A stretch of 42,469 nt of DNA from Micromonospora parastrephiae (GTDB lineage: Bacteria > Actinomycetota > Actinomycetes > Mycobacteriales > Micromonosporaceae), in the NCBI RefSeq assembly GCF_016802865.1, contig NZ_JAEVHM010000033.1, positions 1 through 42,469 on the forward strand. Reading direction: 5' to 3'. Under the pieces are notes generated by a model that saw only the letters and a list, made by a program, of their open reading frames with translations, was not told where the DNA came from and ran no database searches. A program made the translations under genes and the position numbers. Shown here piece by piece: positions 1 to 7,499 of the stretch; position 1 is the stretch's first letter, and every line of letters begins with the position of its first letter.

Positions 1-126
1 GACGGGTGGCAGGACATGCCGCTGACCGACGCCGCGCAGACGGTGCAGGTGTCGGCCTACCCGGACGCCTACGCCCAGTGGGAGCAGCAGGCCACCGACC
101 TCGTCACCCAGCACTGGAACAGCTGA
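1..126 (+). CDS. C-terminal end of a lysozyme-like secreted or membrane protein (5' truncated)
   Basis: The window opens inside a reading frame whose last 41 residues run from DGWQDMPLTDAAQTVQVSAY to HWNS and stop at the TGA at 124-126. The end is clearly related to the C-terminus of the complete protein at 27608-28456 (IPGWQDMSVTAAAQSVQISA, then YPDAYAQ), so this is very likely a paralogue: a lysozyme/SLT-like cell-wall protein whose catalytic part lies outside the window. The WQDM and AAQxVQxSAYPDAYAQ motifs are seen directly; the enzymatic role is inferred from the paralogue. A strong hairpin follows the stop codon. Confidence 0.7.
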   Translation, partial: DGWQDMPLTDAAQTVQVSAYPDAYAQWEQQATDLVTQHWNS

Positions 127-141
127 CCACAGCAGCACAGC

Positions 142-180
142 GATGGCCGGCACCCCGCAACCTCGGGGGCGCCGGCCATC
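142..180 (+). terminator. Intrinsic-terminator-like hairpin after the first gene
   Basis: GATGGCCGGC (142-151) pairs perfectly with GCCGGCCATC (171-180), and CCCC/GGGG inside the loop lengthens the stem. It begins 16 bases after the stop at 126. There is no clear U-tract, as is usual in high-GC actinomycetes, so this is called from the stem alone. Confidence 0.6.
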
Positions 181-320
181 GGCATGCCAGGCAAAAGCCG
201 GCCGGCGGCACTGTCCACGGTGCGCGGACGCGACGTAGTGGAGTGGCGTGGTCGGCGCGGAGTGATCCGATCAGGGGGCGGGTACGTACCTTCCGGCGGG
301 GACCGGCGGAGGGACGAGGC

Positions 321-1298
321 ATGGCCGCAGTGGGGAACGGCGCCGAGCACGAAGCGGAGCGGCAACCGGAGGCGGAACCGCGACCGGCGGATGCCGAAGC
401 GACACCCGGGCGCTGGTCGGTCGGCGCGCGCATGCTGTTGGCCGCTGCCGCGGTCGTGCTGGTCCTCGGTGCCGCGGCCGTGGCGGTCATCGTCGCGGAC
501 CCGCACCGCCTCGGCGTGGCCTACACGGGTGCACCCGACGGCACCGCACCCGACGGCCACGCACCCGACGGCACCCGACCCGACGCCACCGCACCCGACG
601 GCACCCGGCCTGACGCCACCGCACCCGACGCCACCGCACCTGACGGCGCCCGGCCCGACGGGTCGGGTACCGCCGCGGCTGCCGAGCAGACGACGACCAC
701 GCCGCTGGCGGGTCGGCAGCGGGCCACCTTCGTGCTCGTGGACGGGCTGTCGTCGTTCGACCTGCGGGTCGCCGATCTGGGCGACGACCTCTACCAAATC
801 AACACTCCGGCGGGCTCGGGCGTGGCGGCCCGGCCGGAGGTGCGGGGCGACACCGTGCGGCTTGGCCTGGCGGACACCGGTGCGTCCGGGGCGAAGGCGG
901 CGCGGGTGCTGCTCAACGAGCGGGTCGCCTGGCGTCTCCACCTGATCGGCGGTGTGAGTGGTCAGGTGGTGGATCTGACCCGGGCCCGGCTGCTGGGCGT
1001 GGAACTCGCCGGCGGGTCGAGCCGTACGGAGGTCCTTCTGCCGGTGATCGACGGCACGATGACCGTACGGCTGACCGGCGGTACGAGTCAGCTCGACGTG
1101 CGGGTGCCCGGCCAACCTCCGGTACGGGTGCGGGTGGGCGCGGGTGCCGGCTCGGTCGTCGTGGGTGACGAGCGGTGGAACGGGGTGGGCGCGGGTTCGC
1201 TGCTGGGCGCGCCGGGCTGGGACCGGTCGACGGACCGCCTCTACCTCGACCTGGTGGCGGGGGCCAACAGCGTGACGGTGGACACCGGTCCCCGCTGA
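321..1298 (+). CDS. Membrane-anchored protein with APDGT pentapeptide repeats
   Basis: 325 aa. The ATG at 321 follows a good ribosome binding site (GGAGGGA, about 305-312); the frame is open further upstream but without a better start. Residues 1-37 are polar and acidic, 38-58 form one hydrophobic helix (MLLAAAAVVLVLGAAAVAVIV), and 71 to about 117 are tandem APDGT/RPDAT repeats that probably act as an extended spacer. The rest (about 125-325) is rich in Val, Leu, Gly and Thr, with patterns suggesting beta structure. A single N-terminal anchor with the bulk outside the membrane is the simplest topology. I recognise no catalytic motif or named family. It stands alone, with hairpins before and after. 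Confidence 0.75.
   Translation: MAAVGNGAEHEAERQPEAEPRPADAEATPGRWSVGARMLLAAAAVVLVLGAAAVAVIVADPHRLGVAYTGAPDGTAPDGHAPDGTRPDATAPDGTRPDATAPDATAPDGARPDGSGTAAAAEQTTTTPLAGRQRATFVLVDGLSSFDLRVADLGDDLYQINTPAGSGVAARPEVRGDTVRLGLADTGASGAKAARVLLNERVAWRLHLIGGVSGQVVDLTRARLLGVELAGGSSRTEVLLPVIDGTMTVRLTGGTSQLDVRVPGQPPVRVRVGAGAGSVVVGDERWNGVGAGSLLGAPGWDRSTDRLYLDLVAGANSVTVDTGPR
529..665 (+). repeat. 15-bp tandem repeats coding for (A/R)PD(G/A)T units
   Basis: About nine degenerate copies of a 15-bp unit (core CACCCGACGGCACC) encode APDGT, APDGH, RPDAT and similar pentapeptides. Copies differ at single bases, and every unit keeps the frame. Such arrays often vary in copy number between strains; here it forms the linker of the 321-1298 product. 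Confidence 0.8.
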
Positions 1299-1299
1299 A

Positions 1300-1319
1300 C
1301 TCCCGCCCGCGGGCGGGAG
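1300..1319 (+). terminator. 20-bp GC palindrome directly after the stop
   Basis: CTCCCGCC-CGCG-GGCGGGAG starts two bases after the TGA at 1296-1298. It can fold into an 8-bp stem with a 4-base loop, and probably ends the 321-1298 transcript. Confidence 0.5.
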
Positions 1320-1371
1320 CGCCGGCGAGAAGCGCCGCAGCCGCGGGTGGGCGTGCGCGTACAGTCGGGCG

Positions 1372-2343
1372 GTGGAGCGTACTGAATCGATGCTGGCGCA
1401 GACCCGACCGCCCGGCGTGGCCGAAGCCGATCCCGGCAGCGTGCTGCTGCCTGGCCACGACGTGCCGCTCGGCCGCTACACGACCGTGCGGAGGCTGTTG
1501 CCGCAGCGCCCCCGCCGGATGGTCGGCGCGTGGTGTTTCGTCGACCATTTCGGCCCGGACGACGTGGCGCAGCGGCCCGGTATGGAGGTGCCGCCGCATC
1601 CGCACACCGGCCTGCAGACGGTGACGTGGCTGCTCGACGGCGAGATCATCCACCGGGACAGCCTCGGTAGCGTGCAGGCGATCCGACCCGGTCAGTTGAA
1701 CGTGATGACGTCGGGGCACGGCATCGCCCACTCCGAGCGCTCGCCGGCCACTCATCCGCCGGTGATGCACGGCGTGCAGCTGTGGGTGGCGCTGCCGGAT
1801 CCGGCGCGGGCCGGTGCGGCGGCCTTCGCCCACCACGCCGACCTGCCGCACTGGCGCGACGGGGAGTTGGACGTCACCCTGCTGGTCGGTGAGCTGGCCG
1901 GCGAGCGGTCGCCGGCGATGGTGCACACCCCGCTGATGGGCGCGCAGCTGGAGTTGGCCGGTACGTCGCCGACCACGCTGCCGTTGCGACCCGATTTCGA
2001 GTACGCCCTGCTGGCGATGTCCGGGTCGGCGGAGGCGGCGGGGGTGGGGTTCGAACCGGGGGCGCTGCTCTACCTCGGGTCGGGTCGGCGGGAGGTGACC
2101 GTGCGCGGCGGGGCGGGGGCGCGCCTGCTGCTGTTGGGCGGTACGCCGTTCGACGAGCCGCTGGTGATGTGGTGGAACTTCGTGGGCCGTTCGCACGAGG
2201 AGGTGGCCGCCGCCCGGGAGGACTGGATGGCGGGGCGGCGCTTCGGGGTGGTCGCCGACGATCCGGCGCCGCCGCTGCCGGCGCCGGCGCTGCCCACCAC
2301 CCGTTTGAAGGCCCGTGACCGCACCGGGGGTCTGCACGGCTGA
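1372..2343 (+). CDS. Pirin family protein
   Basis: 323 aa from the GTG at 1372; ATG at 1390 is an alternative start. Pirins are bicupin, usually iron-binding proteins, variously quercetinases or redox-sensing regulators. The N-terminal cupin shows the family metal site: H76 and H78 in PPHPHTGLQTVTWLLDG, then H120 and E122 in TSGHGIAHSE, which align with the three His and one Glu of characterised pirins. The C-terminal cupin (about 190-290, LLLGGTPFDEPLVMWWNFVG) carries the usual pirin C-terminal signature. Length fits the family (about 280-320). Cytoplasmic, no signal. Whether it is an enzyme or a regulator cannot be told from sequence. Confidence 0.9.
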   Translation: MERTESMLAQTRPPGVAEADPGSVLLPGHDVPLGRYTTVRRLLPQRPRRMVGAWCFVDHFGPDDVAQRPGMEVPPHPHTGLQTVTWLLDGEIIHRDSLGSVQAIRPGQLNVMTSGHGIAHSERSPATHPPVMHGVQLWVALPDPARAGAAAFAHHADLPHWRDGELDVTLLVGELAGERSPAMVHTPLMGAQLELAGTSPTTLPLRPDFEYALLAMSGSAEAAGVGFEPGALLYLGSGRREVTVRGGAGARLLLLGGTPFDEPLVMWWNFVGRSHEEVAAAREDWMAGRRFGVVADDPAPPLPAPALPTTRLKARDRTGGLHG

Positions 2344-2383
2344 GGTGGGCGTGTGACCGGCGGTCGCGCGGGTAGTCGCGGGC

Positions 2384-3052
2384 ATGCCGACCACTCTGAT
2401 CACGCCCGTGGAGGACCGGAAACGCCTGGCCCGCCGGCTCGCCGGCAGCGGGCGGGGCTTCGCCGAGCAGTACGGCTTCCGGGTCACCAACAACCCGGCG
2501 AGCCTGTTCCAGGTGCTCTACCTCGCGGTGCTGCTGGCCCGCCGGGGCGACTTCCGCCGGGCGCTGGATGGCGCGCGGGCGCTGCGCGACGAGGGGTGGG
2601 ACAGCGCCGCCCGGCTGGCCCGTTCGCTGCACGAGGACCGGGTGCGGGTGTTGCGCGACAGCGGTCAGCGTGGCGACGTGGGCGCGCTGGCCGTCGCGTT
2701 GGGTGATTTGGCCCGGACGGTCGTCGAGCGGTACCGGGGCGACCTGCGCCGGTTGCGGTCGGTGGCGCATCACGATCCGGCCCGGGAGCGGGCGTTGCTG
2801 GCCGAGCTGCCCGGCGTCGACGACCAGGTTGTCGACCTGTTCCTGCGGGAGGCGCAGGCGCTGTGGCGGGAGGTCGCCCCGGTGGCCGACCGGCGGGCCC
2901 TCGCCGCGGCCCGGCGGCTCGGGCTGGGGCGTTCCGCTGCTGACCTGGCTGGGCTGGCCAGCGGTGAGTCGGAGCGGTTGGCGTGGCTGGTGGGGGCGCT
3001 GGCGCGGGTCGACCTGGAGCACCGGTACGGGGAGCTGACCGGTCGGCCGTAA
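2384..3052 (+). CDS. HhH-GPD/EndoIII-like protein lacking catalytic residues
   Basis: 222 aa, start ATG 2384. The middle (about 40-100) is helical and resembles the endonuclease III/HhH-GPD fold (NNPASLFQVLYLAVLLARRGDF). A helix-hairpin-helix-like segment, LAELPGVDDQVVDLFLREA, lies around residues 138-157. The catalytic Lys of EndoIII and the four C-terminal FeS cysteines are missing; the protein has no cysteine at all. It may bind DNA without glycosylase activity or have a new role. The fold call rests on helix pattern and the LPGV motif and is moderate. It converges on the 3261-3929 gene across a shared hairpin. Confidence 0.6.
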   Translation: MPTTLITPVEDRKRLARRLAGSGRGFAEQYGFRVTNNPASLFQVLYLAVLLARRGDFRRALDGARALRDEGWDSAARLARSLHEDRVRVLRDSGQRGDVGALAVALGDLARTVVERYRGDLRRLRSVAHHDPARERALLAELPGVDDQVVDLFLREAQALWREVAPVADRRALAAARRLGLGRSAADLAGLASGESERLAWLVGALARVDLEHRYGELTGRP

Positions 3053-3207
3053 CGTGCCCTGGCCCACAGTTCGGCAAAAACTGACCGTACGGAGGATGTT
3101 CTGTCGTAGGGTTGTACCCGGCAGTGCTGGCCGCTCGGTTCGAGCGAGCATCCACCGCCTGGTGGCCGCGACCCGGTTCGGGCGCGGTTCACCGCTTGGG
3201 CAGGTTT

Positions 3208-3244
3208 GGCGCCCCCCGGTCGCGGTTCGTGACCCGGGGGCGCC
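3208..3244. terminator. Bidirectional terminator-like hairpin between convergent genes
   Basis: A 14-base arm at 3208-3221 pairs with 3231-3244 (GACCCGGGGGCGCC), with one mismatch and a 9-base loop. It sits between the ends of the 2384-3052 (+) and 3261-3929 (-) genes. The rest of the 208-base gap holds nothing else I recognise. Confidence 0.55.
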
Positions 3245-3260
3245 CGCCTGTCCCGGCCGT

Positions 3261-3929
3261 TCAGCGGGCCAGGCCCGCGATCAGGTTCACCGTGACGGCG
3301 ATGATGAACGCGCCGAACAGGTACGACAGCATCGAGTGCCGCAGCACGGTGCGCCGCATCTCGTTGCTCGTCAGGTTCGTGTCGGAGACCTGGAACGTCG
3401 TCCCGATGGTGAACGCGACGTACGCGAAGTCGGAGTAGCGCGGCGGTTCGGGTTGGTTGAAGTTCACCCCGCCGTCCGGGCCGGTGTAGTAGATCCTGGC
3501 GTACCGGGCGGCGAACACGGTGTGCACCACCAGCCAGGAGAGCAGCACGCTGAGCACGCCCAGGCCGCCGTACAGGTCGCGGGCAAGGCCGGTTGGCGCC
3601 GCGTGTGCGCTGGCCACCACCAGCGCCACGGCCAGGAGGCTGGCGGAGCAGGCGACGAGCAGCAGCACGTCGCGGATGGCCCGGTTGGGGTCCTCGTGCA
3701 CGGCGAGCGCGGCGGTGCGGTCGGAGTCCAGCGGCCAGATCTTGCGCCAGACCAGCACCAGCCAACTCAGCGCGGCCGCGTCCCAGCCGGCGAGGGGTGC
3801 GAGCGTCGGCGGCAGCACCAGAGCGAGGACGGCGCCCACGACGATGCCGACGACCCCCACCAGGGCGAGTTGCCCGGCGGCCGGAGTGTGCCCGTCCGGC
3901 GGGCGGGACAGCGGGCCGGTGCGGGTCAC
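3261..3929 (-). CDS. DUF1345 family membrane protein
   Basis: 222 aa from a GTG at 3929 (VTRTGPLSRPP); the frame is open further upstream, but that part reads as a shadow of the neighbouring gene. Family markers are seen: FAARYARIYYTGPDGGVNFN, then SDFAYVAFTIGTTFQVSDTNL and MRRTVLRHSMLSYLFGAFIIAVTVN. About five or six hydrophobic segments predict an integral inner-membrane protein, and the length matches the usual 210-230. The function of DUF1345 is unknown. It starts 8 bases after the end of the DUF2795 gene, so the two are probably co-transcribed. Confidence 0.85.
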   Translation of the reverse strand: MTRTGPLSRPPDGHTPAAGQLALVGVVGIVVGAVLALVLPPTLAPLAGWDAAALSWLVLVWRKIWPLDSDRTAALAVHEDPNRAIRDVLLLVACSASLLAVALVVASAHAAPTGLARDLYGGLGVLSVLLSWLVVHTVFAARYARIYYTGPDGGVNFNQPEPPRYSDFAYVAFTIGTTFQVSDTNLTSNEMRRTVLRHSMLSYLFGAFIIAVTVNLIAGLAR

Positions 3930-3936
3930 CGCCGGG

Positions 3937-4208
3937 TCAGATGCCGCGCAGGTGCTGCGAGACCCGGTTGTGCGTCTTGTCCCGGGCCTGCGCGGCCCGC
4001 TGCGACGGGCCCACCTCGGGGGCGGCCTCGATGCCGGCCGACCGGGCCACCTCGGTGCCGTTGGCGTAGTCCACCGGCGGCAGGGCACGCAACGCCTTCA
4101 GGACGTCCGGCGGGGCGCCTTCGCGTTCGCCTCGCGGACGACGTCGTCCTTCTCGGCCGGGTAGTCCAGGCTCGACAGGTACTGCAGGACGTCGGCGTAG
4201 CTCGCCAT
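3937..4208 (-). pseudogene. DUF2795 protein interrupted by an apparent -1 frameshift
   Basis: Starts at ATG 4208: MASYADVLQYLSSLDYPAEK, then DDVVREANAK, a good DUF2795 N-terminus. The frame then closes at TGA after 36 codons. One base off, the expected continuation appears (PPDVLKALRALPPVDYANGT, then EVARSAGI) and runs to the TGA at 3937-3939. The total length, 272 nt, is one base short of 91 codons. The shift lies near 4111-4120, where a run of four G (plus strand) could have lost one base. It may be a sequencing error or real decay. DUF2795 proteins are about 60-130 aa, of unknown function, and common in actinomycetes. Confidence 0.75.
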
Positions 4209-4363
4209 GGCAGCGGCTCCCTCGGGCATCGATGTGGTCACGACCGGCGGCGGTTACCCGTCCGCCGTCGCGTCACGCCCGCCCCGGTGGGAAATCCGGC
4301 GCGGTTTCCACCCGGCCGGCGCGGGTACCCGCAGGCGCCGACGCGAGCCCGAGGGAGTACGTG

Positions 4364-4774
4364 ATGAACTACGACACCTTCATCGACCAGGTTTCCCAGC
4401 GCACGTCGACGTCGTCCGAGCGGGCGGTCGAGCTGACCCGGGCCGTGTTGGAGACGTTCGGGGAGCGGCTGACCGGCGGCGAGGTGCTGGACCTGGCCGC
4501 GCAGCTGCCGCAGCCGCTGCAACTGGTGCTCAAGCCGAGCCCGAGCACCGAGCAGGCGCAACGGTTCGGGGCGGCCGAGTTCGTGGCACGGGTGGCGCTG
4601 CGCGCCGGTGCGGAGGAGCCCGCTGCCCGGGACGCCGTACGGGCGGTCTTCACGACGCTGCGCGAGGCGATCACCGGTGGCGAGTTCGACGACGTGGCCA
4701 CCCAGCTGCCGCGTGACTACCGGGGTCTGGTGGAGCAGGCGATGGCCCCGGGCGCGACGCTGCGCCGGTCCTGA
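4364..4774 (+). CDS. DUF2267 domain protein
   Basis: 136 aa; ATG 4364 follows GAGGGAG at 4351-4356 with good spacing (a GTG lies directly before it). The sequence is a compact helical DUF2267: MNYDTFIDQVSQRTSTSSE, RAVLETFGERLTGGEVLDLA, AQLPQPLQLVLKP, then FVARVALRAG and a second similar half ending DDVATQLPRDYRGLVEQA. The repeated helical halves (AxQLPxxLxxL) are typical. Function unknown; related domains occur in general-stress contexts. Probably monocistronic. A second DUF2267 protein lies at 24382-25356. Confidence 0.85.
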   Translation: MNYDTFIDQVSQRTSTSSERAVELTRAVLETFGERLTGGEVLDLAAQLPQPLQLVLKPSPSTEQAQRFGAAEFVARVALRAGAEEPAARDAVRAVFTTLREAITGGEFDDVATQLPRDYRGLVEQAMAPGATLRRS

Positions 4775-4830
4775 CAGCGACCGTCCCGGCCTTCCACAGC
4801 GGTTTACCAGGGCAACCATCGATGTCCCGC

Positions 4831-4860
4831 TTGGCGCGGCGATTCAGCCTGGCCTAACCT
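4831..4860 (+). promoter_or_regulatory. Candidate promoter of the TerC gene
   Basis: TTGGCG (4831-4836) and TAACCT (4855-4860) are spaced 18 bases apart and match a housekeeping -35/-10 pair reasonably. Initiation about 6-8 bases after the -10 would start the RNA almost exactly at the first predicted stem of the riboswitch. Confidence 0.45.
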
Positions 4861-4864
4861 TGTG

Positions 4865-4988
4865 CGTGCGAGGGGAGTACTTCCCACGAATCATTCCGGT
4901 CAGTACGGCGCGCCCGGCGCGCCTCGGGTGATTGCCCATCATGTGGTGGGTGAAGGAGACCTCGAACATGACACGGTGTTCGAGGAGG
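4865..4988 (+). promoter_or_regulatory. Candidate yybP-ykoY (Mn2+) riboswitch with RBS-sequestering hairpin
   Basis: The leader contains the two hallmark loops of the yybP-ykoY aptamer: GGGGAGUA (4872-4879) and, about 70 bases on, GAAGGAGACC (4952-4961). A P1 stem can form between CGTG/CGA (4865-4871) and TCG/CATG (4962-4970, two-base bulge). The 3' strand of P1 overlaps CCTCGAAC (4960-4967), which can instead pair perfectly with GTTCGAGG (4978-4985) and bury the GAGGAGG ribosome binding site (4982-4988) of the TerC gene. The two folds exclude each other, which predicts that metal binding turns translation on. Known members of this class sense Mn2+ and often precede TerC/Alx-like genes. Confidence 0.75.
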
Positions 4989-4992
4989 CCCC

Positions 4993-6015
4993 ATGACCGA
5001 AGTGTCGTACCTGTCCGCCGCCAGTGAGCTGTCGTCGGTGGGCACCCCCACCCTGTGGGCGGTGACCATCGTCGGGGTGCTGCTCCTGCTGGTGCTGGAT
5101 TTCCTGGTCACGCGCCGCCCGCACGAGGTGTCCATGCGGGAGGCGATCGGCTGGTCGGCGTTCTACATAGCCCTGCCGCTGGCGTTCGGCGGCTGGATCT
5201 GGGCGCGCTACGGCTCTCAACAGGGCGTGGAGTACCTCACCGGCTACCTGGTGGAGAAGTCGCTCTCGGTCGACAACCTCTTCGTCTTCATGCTGCTGCT
5301 GGCCGCGTTCGCGGTGCCGGCCGTGCTCGCCCAGCGGGTGCTGCTCTACGGCATCGCCGGCGCGCTGGTGCTGCGGGCGGTCTTCATCGCCCTCGGTGCG
5401 GCGGCGTTGCAGACCCTCGACTTCGCGTTTCTGCTCTTCGCGATCATCCTCATCGCCACCGCGGTGAAGCTGCTGCGCGACGCCCTGTCCGGGCACCAGC
5501 AGGAAGTCGACATCAACAAGATGCGCTCGGTGAAGCTGCTGCGCAAGATCATGCCGGTGGTCGACGAGTACCACGGCACGCGGATGACCGTCCGGCAGGG
5601 CGCGAAGCGGGCGCTCACCCCGCTCGCCCTGGTCGTGGTCGCGGTGCTGGCCACCGACGTGGTCTTCGCCGTCGACTCGGTGCCGGCGGTCTACGGCATC
5701 ACCGAGGACCCGTACCTGGTGTTCGCCACCAACGCGTTCGCCCTGCTCGGCCTGCGGGCGCTCTACTTCGTCCTGCACGCGGCGTTGAGCCGGCTGGTGC
5801 ACCTCAGCTACGGCCTGGCGATCATCCTGGCGTTCATCGGCCTCAAGCTGGGTCTGCACTGGGCGCACGGGATCTGGGAGAGCGTTCCGCAGATCCCCAC
5901 CCTGGCCTCGCTCGGCGTGATCATCGGGGTGTTGCTGGTGGTCACCCTGACCAGCCTGCGTGCCACCCGCGGCGGTGTGCCCGAGGAGCGCGAGGTCGTC
6001 ACCGAGCGGCACTGA
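4993..6015 (+). CDS. TerC family membrane protein, probable metal (Mn2+) exporter
   Basis: 340 aa, ATG 4993 four bases after GAGGAGG. About nine membrane helices. Signature segments are VEKSLSVDNLFVFMLLLAAF (about 88-107) and LATDVVFAVDSVPAVYGITE (about 220-239), with the acidic residues thought to bind metal, followed by NAFALLGLRALYFVLHAAL. Length and layout fit TerC/Alx (about 320-350). These proteins are linked to Mn2+ export and, by homology, tellurite resistance; the Mn2+-type riboswitch in front favours metal homeostasis. No other ter genes are adjacent. Confidence 0.9.
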   Translation: MTEVSYLSAASELSSVGTPTLWAVTIVGVLLLLVLDFLVTRRPHEVSMREAIGWSAFYIALPLAFGGWIWARYGSQQGVEYLTGYLVEKSLSVDNLFVFMLLLAAFAVPAVLAQRVLLYGIAGALVLRAVFIALGAAALQTLDFAFLLFAIILIATAVKLLRDALSGHQQEVDINKMRSVKLLRKIMPVVDEYHGTRMTVRQGAKRALTPLALVVVAVLATDVVFAVDSVPAVYGITEDPYLVFATNAFALLGLRALYFVLHAALSRLVHLSYGLAIILAFIGLKLGLHWAHGIWESVPQIPTLASLGVIIGVLLVVTLTSLRATRGGVPEEREVVTERH

Positions 6016-6090
6016 CCGCGCCGCGCCGGGGGGACGAGGGGGTACGCGGGAAAGCTCCCGCCCCGGCCGGCGCGATGGTACGACTGTGCA

Positions 6091-6690
6091 ATGGGAATCG
6101 TGTCACCGGGCTTTCAGGGCCGCCCCCGATCACAGGAGCCGGCCCTGCCACCCGGTCAGTACCTGACTGAGGACTTTCCGGTGCTGTCGGCCGGCCCGAC
6201 GCCCCGGGTGTCGCTGGACACCTGGGAGTTCGTCATCGCCGCCGAGAACGGCAACGAGTTCCGGTGGTCGTGGCAGGAGCTGATGGCGCTTCCGCAGGAG
6301 ACGCCGACGGTCGACATCCACTGCGTCACCCACTGGTCCAAGCTGGGCACCACCTGGCAGGGCGTCTCCCTGGACACCCTGCTCGACGGTGTGGACACCG
6401 GCGCGCACTTCGCCCTCGCGCACTCCTACGGCGGGTACACGACCAACCTGCCGTTGGACGACCTGCGCGGCGGGCGCGCGTGGGTGGTGCACACCTTCGA
6501 CGGTGCGCCGCTGCCCGCCGAGCACGGTGGCCCGGCGCGGCTGCTGGTGCCGCACCTGTACTTCTGGAAGTCCGCCAAGTGGGTGCGCGGGATCCGGCTC
6601 AAGACGATGGACGAGCCGGGTTTCTGGGAGACCGCCGGCTACCACGACTACGGCGACCCGTGGCGCGAGCAGCGGTACCAGGGTGACTGA
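6091..6690 (+). CDS. Molybdopterin-dependent oxidoreductase, sulfite-oxidase fold
   Basis: 199 aa, ATG 6091. The core Mo-cofactor domain is clear: FVIAAENGNEFRWSWQELMA, LPQETPTVDIHCVTHWSKLG with C78 as the presumed molybdenum ligand, WQGVSLDTLL, HSYGGYTTNLPLDDL and LLVPHLYFWKSAKWVRGI. It is short, lacking the dimerisation domain of full sulfite oxidases and any Tat signal, so it is likely cytoplasmic, in the YedY-like/short group. It overlaps the next gene by 8 bases; the reductase there is the obvious electron partner. Substrate unknown. Confidence 0.88.
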   Translation: MGIVSPGFQGRPRSQEPALPPGQYLTEDFPVLSAGPTPRVSLDTWEFVIAAENGNEFRWSWQELMALPQETPTVDIHCVTHWSKLGTTWQGVSLDTLLDGVDTGAHFALAHSYGGYTTNLPLDDLRGGRAWVVHTFDGAPLPAEHGGPARLLVPHLYFWKSAKWVRGIRLKTMDEPGFWETAGYHDYGDPWREQRYQGD

Positions 6691-7462
6691 GCGCGCCGTG
6701 GCGACGGGCGTCCCGGCCCGTGCGCCGATCCGCTGGCAGGTCGCCCGACTGGTGGAGCGCCGGGTGGAGACACCGACGGCGCAGACGCTGGTGCTGGAGG
6801 TGCCGGACTGGCCGGGGCACCTCCCCGGGCAGCACGTCGACGTGCGGTTGACCGCGCCGGACGGCTACCAGGCCGCCCGGTCGTACTCCATCGCCGGGCC
6901 GGTTGTGGACGGCCCGGGCGGCCCGCGGATCGAGGTGACCGTCCAGCGGGTGCACGACGGCGAGGTGTCTCCGTACCTGATCGATGTCTTCGGCGACGGC
7001 GACCCGGTGGAGGTTCGCGGACCGCTCGGTGGCTGGTTCATCTGGCGGCCGGAGGAGACCGCGCCGGTGCAGCTGGTCGCCGGCGGCTCCGGCATCGTGC
7101 CGCTGATGGCGATGATCCGGTCGCGCCGGGCGACCGGCAGCAAGGTGCCGTTCCGGCTGATCTACTCGGTGCGCACCCCCACGGATGTGATCTACGCCGA
7201 CGAGCTGCGCCGCCGGGTCCGCGACGACTTCGGCCTGGATGTGGCGTACGTGTACACGCGCGAGGCGCCCGAGGGCTGGCGCGGTGAGCCGCACCGGGTC
7301 GGGCTGGCCGACGTGAACACCCACGGCTGGCCGCCGGACCTGCAGCCGCTCACCTACGTCTGTGGCCCGACCGGGTTCGTGGAGGCCGTGGCCGACCTGC
7401 TGGTGGGGCTGGGGCACCCGTCGCGGCGGATCAAGACCGAACGCTTCGGCCCGACCGGCTGA
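6683..7462 (+). CDS. FAD/NAD(P)-binding ferredoxin-reductase-type oxidoreductase
   Basis: 259 aa from GTG 6683, overlapping the previous stop; GTG 6698 is an alternative. The FAD domain carries LPGQHVDVRL and RSYSIAG (66-72); the NAD(P) domain carries LVAGGSGIVPLMAMI (132-146), YSVRTPTDVIYADEL and YVCGPTGFVEAVADLL near the C-terminus. There is no 2Fe-2S domain, so it must pass electrons to or from a separate partner. The overlap with the molybdoenzyme gene and the zinc-ribbon gene just downstream imply one redox unit. Confidence 0.88.
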   Translation: MTERAVATGVPARAPIRWQVARLVERRVETPTAQTLVLEVPDWPGHLPGQHVDVRLTAPDGYQAARSYSIAGPVVDGPGGPRIEVTVQRVHDGEVSPYLIDVFGDGDPVEVRGPLGGWFIWRPEETAPVQLVAGGSGIVPLMAMIRSRRATGSKVPFRLIYSVRTPTDVIYADELRRRVRDDFGLDVAYVYTREAPEGWRGEPHRVGLADVNTHGWPPDLQPLTYVCGPTGFVEAVADLLVGLGHPSRRIKTERFGPTG

Positions 7463-7499
7463 TCGCCCCGCTCGCTCACTGCAACGTCGAGGAGACCCG

